DNA from: Epiperipatus broadwayi
Taxonomy: Eukaryota; Onychophora; Udeonychophora; Euonychophora; Peripatidae
DNA: 64,000 nucleotides
Assembly: GCA_028023455.1 (NCBI GenBank)
Contig: JAQFVV010006503.1
Span: 662,404-726,403 of the forward strand
Direction of reading: 5' to 3'
Shown: positions 55,035 through 64,000 of the stretch, piece after piece
Position numbering within the stretch: position 1 is the stretch's first letter
Layout: each line of letters starts with the position of its first letter
The notes under the pieces: generated by a model
What the model saw: only the letters and a program-made list of their open reading frames with translations
What the model was told of the DNA's origin: nothing
Database searches by the model: none
Program-made: the position numbers and the translations under genes

Positions 55035-57820
55035 GGCATTGAACTAGAAAAATATAAAGTAGGCATTATAAAAAAAAATTTTTTTTTTTTTTAATTTGAT
55101 TCGGTCGTTAGCCCATGCCTAGCTCAGTGGAATAGCAGAGATTTAATAAGATAATCTAAGAGTAATATAAAAAAGGAATAAAATAAGCGCAGTATTAACA
55201 TACAACTTTATTTATGCCATATATATAAGATTTAAAATTATTTTAGTATTAGTTTTACTTTAACATTATTTTTACTTTACCTTAGATTTTAATTTACATT
55301 TTAATTTCTATTATATTATAAGTTTACATTTTAATTAAGTTCGCACAGTGGGATTATAAAAGTTGTTATAATAAGTGCTATAGATCGGTTCATAGATTAC
55401 ACGGTTAAAAAATTCCAAAGTAAACTAGCGATCAAAATATAAAATATTGATTACTGACAATTGCGGAGGAAATTTATATGTAACCCAATAGTATTCACCA
55501 TAAGATACTTGCATTGTCACCAATAACTAAAAGACATCCGAATAAATACATTTTAGATACTCACCGTAAGTATCATTATTTATCGAATGTCTATATATTT
55601 TGATCAAATATGAAACGCAAACATAGTTAACCGATAAACAATCCATGCAAGCATCTATAAACAACTTAAATTTAATGCATTTTTATTTAGGGTCGAGCAT
55701 GAATACTACATAGATTTGCATTGAAATTAAAATATTCTATCCCTATTTAACCTTAGGCTAAAATTCGTAGTCAAACTGGCATCAATTCATCTGATATATC
55801 GATGTATTCAATGTAATAAAATAGACGCACAAAAGGTTAAAAGAAGAAATTGCCTCTTATGAGATAGGAATATTACATCTATCTCTAAAGAAGAGCAATA
55901 AAACAAAAACTCCATAGAAAGGAACTGCGGTATCCGACTTATAATTCCTTCCATAGGCAAACGAAGTGTGCGGCGTATGAAGCGATTCTGCCCGTGGCGA
56001 ATCAATATTACATCTACTAATCACACCAATATATCCAATCCATTGACCCAATCTAACCACGAAACAAATAACCTAAGATTACCCTCCCCTAATATAACTT
56101 TACAAATCTATACAGCCATTCACGCCCGACTTAAGTTTAACATTTATATAATTAATTTAACGGAAAACAACAATCATAATAAAACTTAAAGAACAAAAAA
56201 TAAATAAATGGAAATGATTTTACAAAATAAATAAGAAAAAAAATACATCAAATAACATTATTAATGAAGAATTTAGTTTGGTCAGATAGGATTCTATTGC
56301 ATTATTTACTAAAAGTTTTAAAATTTAGAGTTCTTATTGTTTCAAGTGAATATATAAGTTCTTACGATTTTTAAAACGTCCAACTTTATCCGTTGCTTGC
56401 CATGAACGTAAATTCCCACGCCGTCCTAAAATTGGTATCCATTTAGCCGTTGTTTTATTTATTCATTCGGAGGTTTTTTAATTTAGTTGGTCCTCAATGT
56501 AGGAAACGATAGTTCATTTCTCCCTTCTTTAACAGCTGAAAGAATTGACCGTGCGTCTGTCAATTCCTCCAACTCCGTACTACTACATATAGTCACATCG
56601 TAATAATCAATTTCCAGTCACTAATTAATAATTTCCAAAATTTTTCCTTTTATACGTATTCGAAGGATTGACTTAACATTACGTCATCAATGAGATGATC
56701 CTTTTCGTTGAGGTCCGATTTCCAAATGGATTTATTTCATTTGCTGAAAGTTTCTATTGTTTTCTTATCTGACCGGTGTTTTTACATTTAAATGCCAAGG
56801 CTGGTTTACATTTAACTAATTAACAATCATTTCCATTTCTGATTAATTAACCTGTTTTCCAAATCAAAAATATGTTTAAAGATAAATTTAAAGATATAAT
56901 TTTATCTCCAAATCTTTTTAAAATTTAGTTTTAAAATACTTTTTCTTTAATAAATTTTTATTTTAATAATTTTTCATTATCTGTGCGATTTAATATATAA
57001 GAGTTTAAATTGATATTTAATTTCAATTTTTAATTCTTAAAGAAAATTTTTAAATGCGAACTTTTTAATTTACTTTCATGTTTAATAAATAAAAATAAAA
57101 AAACAACAATGTAACGAACGTCTGTGCTCGTTACAATATATATATATGTCACATGATAACAGCCAAAGCTTAATAAACTATACAATTTACAATCTGTTGT
57201 CAGGTCAATTTCTATAGATAAAATAATGAATTTTTATAGTATAATATTACAAATATGTATATATATTTATTTGTAATGATATACTATAAAAATCATGCTT
57301 GCATACATATCATTTATATATATTTACTTAATGCTATAATTGTATTTATTGCATATATATATATATAATAGGTAAAGTGTTATGTAGGTAAAGTGTTATG
57401 TATTTAAGTTTCTCTTTATATATTCCTCAGTAAAAGTACCAATTTTAATTTTACTTTCAAAAAACTAAATAAAAATTCTTCCACAATCCATTTAAAAATT
57501 AGTCATGTTTCTGAATCATGAAATATTGTATTTCATATAAAGCGCTAGTTGGTTCATTGTTTATTGCTCTTATTGTATTCATTTCTCATATCATTATTGA
57601 ATGCAACATTGAATATATAATGAATTATTTTAATCCCAGTTTAAATGTGTTAATATCACTGTTCTTTTAAGATGTATCAGTGCACAATCGTGCTCTAGCT
57701 AAAATTCTGTTTCATATATAGTCTTTCTTGCTAAAGAATTGAAATTTGTTTAAAATCAAGTCATAGAATTGAAATTTGTATGTAATTGTGAAGTGTATAT
57801 TAATATAATTATGAATTATA
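55035..57820. other. Noncoding stretch, partly less AT-rich
   Basis: There are homopolymer runs at 55068-55092. 55.85-56.80 kb has more CpG and G+C than its surroundings (for example GTGTGCGGCGTATGAAGCGA) but no conserved coding motif. An imperfect inverted repeat of about 25-bp arms lies at 57229-57292 (TTTTTATAGTAT and its inverse). GTAACGA and TCGTTAC form a small inverted pair at 57111-57135. Confidence 0.35.
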
Positions 57821-57825
57821 AGCCA

Positions 57826-58300
57826 TAGTAATCAATTGATGCAAGAAGGTTTGTGCAGAAAATCCTCTTGTAGTGTCTAATCATCTAATATCCCCAGATT
57901 ATTTTTTATCTTGTGGTTTTATAGTTAACTAAATATTGTTAAATTTTCATTTACTATTGTCAAACTTCCTCCACACACAACTTTGATGCCATCCATTTCA
58001 GATAAATACAAAAATGATTATGTAAAAGTTGGTTTCCGGAGAGTTGCATTAGATCCTAAGATCGAGATGCAGTGCTTTCAGATCCAAGACTTTTCTCTGA
58101 TGAAAGCCACAACTTAGAAACTAATCAAGATATTGATTGAGTAGGCACTAGATATGGATTTTTTGCACAAACCTTCTTGCAGCCATTGATCATTAAAGCT
58201 TGTACTGGGTGGCACTACTGTATGAAGAGTTTGCTATTGTTTTAACAGCTTGTGCAGTTATAGAAAGTGGTGGTCATGTGAGATTTTAGTGGTTTAATAA
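57826..58300. repeat. Foldback repeat family A copy
   Basis: The left half reads AGTAATCAATTGATGCAAGA and GGTTTGTGCAGAAAATCC. The right half has GCACAAACCTTCTTGCAG, TACTGGGTGGCACTACTGTA, TTTTAACAGCTTGTGCAG, GGTGGTCATGTGA and TTTTAGTGGTTTA. The right end is the most complete family A end in the window. Confidence 0.72.
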
Positions 58301-58304
58301 CAAT

Positions 58305-59885
58305 TTATTTGTATCTATGAAGAATTCCATTATAATTAGTAGCCTCTCATCTTCACACCATATTAGTAAAATTTCTTTTACCATCCAACCATCACACATG
58401 TGGCCTCCCCCACCCTGATTTACAATTATTTGGATTCCTGTCCAAATCGTCATCTGTCCAACTTTGATACATTCTCTTCTTTGTATTTAATACTATAAAA
58501 ACTATAATTTCAAAAGAAATAAATCTTGTAATTGTGTTTTTACTTGAAGAAAAAATATTTTGTTTTGGTTTTTCTTTTTTTGACAAATAGACATTAATGA
58601 TATTAATTGGTAAAGTAATTGAGTGATTATGGCTTAGGAAATCTCATAATATTCAAGGAAAAAATGGACAGATTAAGCTCTCACCAATAATCTTCAGTTT
58701 TTGAACCAACTTTAATCTTATGCTAAACTGCATAAAAAATTTAGTAAATAAATGATAGGTCACTCATTAAATCATACAAACAAAAAATATTATTATTCAG
58801 CAGTCTCTCATAATAACAAATGTTCTTATGTTGTTAAAATCATTAAAAAAAATTAAAAAAAATTATAAAGGTTTGAATAAATTGTTTATTAACAGTAACC
58901 TGTTGGTTTAATAGTTATATGCTCACTGTTAGGCCTAAAAGCACTTGTTCAATCTTAGAAAATGCAGTAATTTTATAGATTATTATTAAACTTATTAAAT
59001 TGTTTCTAGAATCACTTAAAGCTATTTGAACTTTCAGTAGCATAAAAAAAGAATTCAGAAATTATCATGATGTAACATCACTGGTTTTGTAAATAGTAAC
59101 AGACTATCAAACATATATAATCTTCAATTAATAGATGAACTGAAGTAGATTCTTAACGTTGATAGCAGTCAGAGTTTATTTGTTTTAAAAAAGCGTAGGT
59201 TCAGACCAATGGTCATTGCACATAAATATCAACCCCTCCTTTAATAAAAAATTAGAGGGACCATAGTCGATTTACTTTAATAGTATTTATTAGTATTTTT
59301 ATCACAGCTATTATTATTAATGTTATTGTAATTTTTAATGCAGAAAAAATCACTGGTCTGTATTATTTATTACTTATAAGAAATCTTAAACTTTTCATTC
59401 ACTCAAATCATTAACTATTTAACTTGTATTAATCTTTTTTAAACACAATGTTTTGCATTATACTTCATAATTTATTAAAATTATATTGATGAGTTTTATT
59501 TTTAATTTTCAAAAAGCACTGGGAGAGAAATAAAAGATGAGTTTTACTTTTAAAATAACACCATTCTCATTTTCAATATTCCATTTCTTAATGGCATTCA
59601 ATTCTTTAATAGCATATCTGTACTCTGTCATTATCTAAACTAGTAGGTATTGAAATAATGTGAATTGGAATGTTTTGCTTTTGTATTCTTAATATTAAAT
59701 ATTAATAGAAAATCTAGCTGTGTATATAATATTAAATATTTAAATTGTTGAATTATGAATCAAAAAAGTATTAATAGAATTGATACGATATAAAATTTTT
59801 AATACTTTATTTTTCTACTTAATATTTTTTCTACACCCCATATATATAATAAATATATGAACTCACTAAAGGAAAAATAAAAACA
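58305..59885. other. AT-rich noncoding stretch
   Basis: No coding or repeat feature is recognised. Confidence 0.35.
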
Positions 59886-60028
59886 TAATAAAACACACAA
59901 TTACTTGTCTATAAAACTGCTTTAATATTTCGACCACCAGACTGGTTTTCATTTTTCTGATATGAAAACCAGTGTACTTGTTGAAATATTAAAGCGGTTT
60001 TATAGGAAGTAATTGTGTGTTTTTATTA
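59886..60028. repeat. Hairpin repeat, arms about 66 bp
   Basis: The left arm holds CACACAATTACTTGTCTATA, AACTGCTTTAATATTTCG and ACTGGTTTTCAT. The right arm holds the inverse: ATGAAAACCAGT, GAAATATTAAAGCGGTTTTA and AGTAATTGTGTG. The spacer is about 9 bp. CTGATATGA, an ACCAGT/ACTGG-type stem and GAAA give a faint hammerhead-like layout, but the stem III side does not close. Confidence 0.8.
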
Positions 60029-60445
60029 TATATGTATATTGTAATAGAACGTATACATTATCCAATCTAAATGAAGAATGAAACAATTATACCAATCATT
60101 GAAGAACCAAAATGTAATGGATAACATTATTTCAATTATATTTAAACAAATTACTTATCTGCCTTTTCAACTAGCTATATGTGAAATAAATCAAAATTGT
60201 ATAGAGAAATAATGAGGCCTAGAATTATAATTTATTCTCAGGGTTAATATGACTAACTAAATTGAATCTAATATACACATTAAATAAGTAAACTTATGTA
60301 TATCTAAATGTATCAACTAACACTGACTTGTATAAGTGACTTTAAAATTAAATAATAATTAAAATACAAAATTATTCATTAAATTATGAGTAATTTAATA
60401 AACTTCATAATGACTCTGGCACTAAAGAAAAATAAGAATAAAATA

Positions 60446-61559
60446 CATCTGGGTCTCCTTTTATGCTATAGATAGATTCCTCAGAAAACACGCGTAAACA
60501 AAATTGCGCAAAAATAGATGTAACTTACATTGAAAAAGGGGGGATGCAGTCTGTGATTTTTCAAAATTCATGTAAAAGCAAAGCACCAATGTAAAATTAC
60601 TTTAAAATTCACGCAAAAAAAAAAAAAAAATAAGGAAATAAAATATGACTAATAAAAAATTTCAAATTTGAAAAAAATTGATACTAGACAAACTTTTTTA
60701 ACTATAATATTTAATTTTATTCAAAATAATATATTTTTATGCATAATTTACAGTACAGTAATTTACATTTTTATACATGTTTTAATTATTATTGCTATTT
60801 GCCGAAAAACACATTCATTTGCAAACTGGTAAAAAATCAAATTTTTCACAAGAGAAAATACAACTAATGCCAACTTCACACTCATGTTGTGTCAATGGTT
60901 TTCTGGTGATAACTTAATTAGTAATTAATCTTTGAGATGATGATTTTATTAATTGTTTATGAAACTAACAACTAAAAATTAAATTCTTATTTTTGTCTTT
61001 AATTTTTTAATTTTCAATTCCGTTTAAAAATCAAATTTCACATCACATTAATTTCAAGTCACCGTAAGTAATTTTTAAATTGTTAATTACAATTAAAAAT
61101 CAGATTTTAATTTTTAATTGTTAAATTTAATTGTGCCCACTCCTATTACTCACCTTTTAAAAAACTTGTGGACACTAAATTATTAATAATTGATTACGTT
61201 CTTTTTTAAAAAGCAAAAACAGAATGTGATTTAAAATGCAAAATTATCATGCACAATGTTTGAACAAATTTACATTATAATCTTGTAAAATTTAATGTGT
61301 GTATACATAAAATGTGGAAATCATGATTTTAATTTCATTATTGCATAAAATCTTACTATTATAAAGCACTGAAAATATTGAAATTTTGAAGATGAAAGTC
61401 GAATTCCAATAATGTGCTATTACTTTCAATATAACGTAAGTGTGCAAAATTTATTATTTAAAGTAATAGAGCATTATCAGAGTTCAACTTCCAATGAAAC
61501 ATAAATCGCATAACTTCAAAATCATGTTAAATAAGTCCATGTAAAAAAAGACCCAGGTG
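60446..61559. mobile_element. TIR element (Tigger/pogo-like MITE), copy 2
   Basis: The left end CATCTGGGTCTCCTTTTATG pairs with the right end GTAAAAAAAGACCCAGGTG. TA flanks both sides (60444-60445 and 61560-61561). Internal blocks shared with copy 1 include ATGACTAATAAAAAATTTCA, CATTTGCAAACTGG-like and CATAACTTCAAAATC. There is no transposase frame. Confidence 0.82.
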
Positions 61560-61564
61560 TATTA

Positions 61565-63700
61565 GAATCCTTCCAAATAAACTACAAAGTCATTGTTTAT
61601 AAAACAAATGGTACATACTTTATTTCTAGATTATGGTTTGATTTTTAAATAGTATCTGTATTTTAAATGTTTTTTTAAATACAAACCAAATAATATATAT
61701 ATATATACTTGCAATAGTATATATATTAAATAGACAAATACATATTTGTACTCAATAAGTATACATTAGTATAAACACAAACCAATATTTATATTTTCCA
61801 AATATTCAACTTTTAAAAAAAAATTAAATCAAATAAATAAAGGTATATTATATACAGCAAATATATGAATTGTTTATGTTTTGCATAACAGTTATTATAT
61901 GAAGTTAAAATGAAAATAAATAAATAAATAATTGGCAGGTAAAATATTATAAAATTAATAAAGTAGATAATAGATATGCTCTTAAAGCTAGGTTAATTGA
62001 TTAAATATCACTAAATCAAAAGAAATCATCAAAATCACTCCACTACATTATAAAAAGTTTACATATTATAACCACTTTGAACCATGCTTATTACTACAAG
62101 CACTGAATACTTAAGTTTATTATCTCTAAAGAGGCTCACTCAAGCCTATAAATCTAATATTTTTTGACTACTTAGCCAATTAATGCCACTTTATCACTTA
62201 GTCTAAATATGTAACTTATTTCACATAATCTTTTATTTATTAGTTTTATATATGTACACATACTCAATATATATATATATATATAATGACGATTTCTAAC
62301 TGACAGGAAAGAATACTTATTCATGACTTTAAATAACTGTTAATAAGTCAATTCAATCCATAATTCCCAAGAGCACATCCAATTATCAAATAATTAAACA
62401 AATATTTAAAAAATTAAGTTATATAGATAATAAAATTTTAATAGTAAAATTTGCAAAGATAAATCAAAATTATTATAGAAGTTTATAATAACCAATATGC
62501 AAATGAAACTTATACACTTTATTTCAAATTTTAAATACTTAGTGTTGATTTTGACATTTATAAAATGTTTGTTTTTCTAAACAAGATGCTTAAATATAAC
62601 AGTATCATACTAATAAAAACATTTCATTTTTTTAATTAAAAAAAATGTATATGTATCGATCTCAAAAATATCTATATAAACATATCATTTAAATTAATAA
62701 AATTATTAATTTACCATTAAAAGTCCAACTTGTTTTGTTATTCTACTTTTTTCTTCTAAATACTTGAATGCATTTTATCCCAGGTTAAATTTTTTTAAAA
62801 AAATATCACATTAGTGAAAATTGTCAGTTCCCAATGCATATTATTCTATTTTTTTAAGATTTCTTTCCTTTAAAAAAAAATTGAAATGTTGAATACAATA
62901 TATTGATTAATTCCAGTTGTTTCCAAATTGTTATTAAATTTACCATTGTAGATTTTATTTTTAGATAGCTATCTTAAATTTCAGCTTAACCCTTTAACTG
63001 CTAATTATATTATTGGTTGTATGAGATAAAAATCAAATCCTTTAATTGGCCAACTCACAAACTGAAGACAAAGCCTATTGTTAAAACATATTCGCCTATA
63101 ATATTAAATTCATCTCAGATACGTTTATAAAAAGTATATTACTAATTTTTCAAGTTATGAAAGAGAACAAAAGTTCTTTCAAAAATAAATTGCTATTTAT
63201 TTATTATAAAATATATTCAATTTCGGCAAATATAAAGCAAATGTCTAAACAAAAAAGTGCATGACGCAAACGCTTTTTTTCAATTTTACGTTATCGAAAA
63301 GTAAAGATTTCTTTTTGCTAAATCTTAAATATTTTTACTAAAATCTTCAATATTTTTCGAAAATAATTTTGTTTTTTTGGTATATTTTTTAAAAAACTAG
63401 TTTAATTTCTCAAATTATATTTTTTTAATACTTAAATTGCATTCGAAATGAAAATCTCAGCATTTTTCTTTATTTTCTTTGATCAGGCGGTTTCTTTGTT
63501 CTTTCCCGCTAATCAGAATGTCTTTTTCGGCTGAGAGCTGGCTAACAACCAATTACTGACAAGGTTCTTTCTTTGTTTAGTTTAAAATGCGATTTTTTTG
63601 ATTTTTTACTTGTAAAATAATTCGGAAGAGGGCACCATCTTACAGAACTTTTAAAAACCTAATCAATACCTGTCAAACGAATATTTTAGCATAAGAACTA
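61565..63700. other. AT-rich stretch with microsatellites
   Basis: (TA)n tracts lie near 61693-61707 and 62267-62284, and (AAAT)n at about 61913-61930. No coding motif is recognised. 63.24-63.60 kb becomes less AT-rich, with CGCTAATCAGAATG-like and GGCTGAGAGCTGGC segments. Confidence 0.35.
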
Positions 63701-64000
63701 GCAGAGTTAGAGTGATGTCAGATGTCGACGAGATGCCTCGTAAGAGGCGGTTGAAGAATTAAGACGTGATGAAATTCATATGTTAAGGTTTTTTTTTAAT
63801 TTCTAGGATAAAGAAAAGATGACTGCAGTTTAATCCTTAAACTGTGATAATATATTACTCACCCCAACATTATTGATATGTTTACATACAATAGATTATC
63901 CAATTATTTAGAAGAATCCAAAGAAACAAAGTATAACTAATTTTTCTCCTACAGTTTCTTTTATAATAATTTAATAATGGCCTTCTTTTTCTATGGTTGT

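Noticed and set aside
55808-56189. Overlapping small frames on both strands as a host gene or a nuclear mitochondrial copy
   Set aside because: No known protein motif and no mitochondrial gene signature could be read in any frame.
59886-60028. Hammerhead ribozyme in the hairpin arms
   Set aside because: CTGATATGA and GAAA are present, but the base required to pair with the last A of GAAA is A, so stem III does not form.

Overview
The window is strongly AT-rich DNA with interspersed repeats, simple-sequence tracts and no long uninterrupted host gene. There are no bacterial gene features. The content is that of an invertebrate animal genome: APE-type LINEs, Penelope-like elements, an LTR retrotransposon remnant, a tRNA-derived SINE, TIR elements, foldback repeats and microsatellites. 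One pseudogene resembles a repeated protein family I remember mainly from arthropods, so an arthropod is my best guess; this is weak inference.

Layout. 1.56-2.85 kb holds copies of a foldback repeat (family A), which recurs at 8.96, 17.57, 43.26, 47.39 and 57.83 kb. 3.2-6.6 kb holds the best-preserved element: a minus-strand Penelope-like retroelement (PLE) with a long reverse transcriptase (RT) frame and a GIY-YIG endonuclease frame, a 48-bp terminal direct repeat and a hammerhead-like motif. 7.7-10.9 kb is a decayed Jockey/CR1-like LINE (minus) interrupted by two other repeats. 12.8-13.6 kb is a frameshifted pseudogene. 17.8-21.5 kb is a LINE (plus) with APE endonuclease, FADD RT and a C-terminal CCHC, broken by frameshifts. 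RTE-like LINE 3' ends lie at 21.9 and 32.6 kb. 27.3-27.7 kb is a second, decayed PLE endonuclease. 29.3-31.7 kb is a Gypsy-like LTR element reduced to two LTRs and a decayed gag. 34.5 kb is a SINE with perfect 22-bp target duplications. 35.2-37.0 kb has two related repeats carrying hammerhead ribozyme motifs. 37.1-43.1 kb is an almost full-length L1/Tx1-like LINE (minus). From 43 kb on there is mostly unassigned AT-rich DNA with tandem repeats (86 bp at 23.1 kb, 62 bp at 45.5 kb), a pyrimidine tract at 48.7 kb, two copies of a roughly 1-kb TIR element (54.06 and 60.45 kb) and a possible first exon near 63.7 kb.

How the parts relate. Nearly everything recognisable is a selfish element or its debris. 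The most interesting link is between PLEs and self-cleaving RNA. The PLE at 3.7-6.6 kb has a hammerhead-like fold just upstream of its 3' terminal repeat, and its 5' copy starts about a dozen bases after the predicted cleavage site. The repeat at 35.2-35.6 kb carries a hammerhead with every conserved core base present. All family names come from reading motifs; no search was run.
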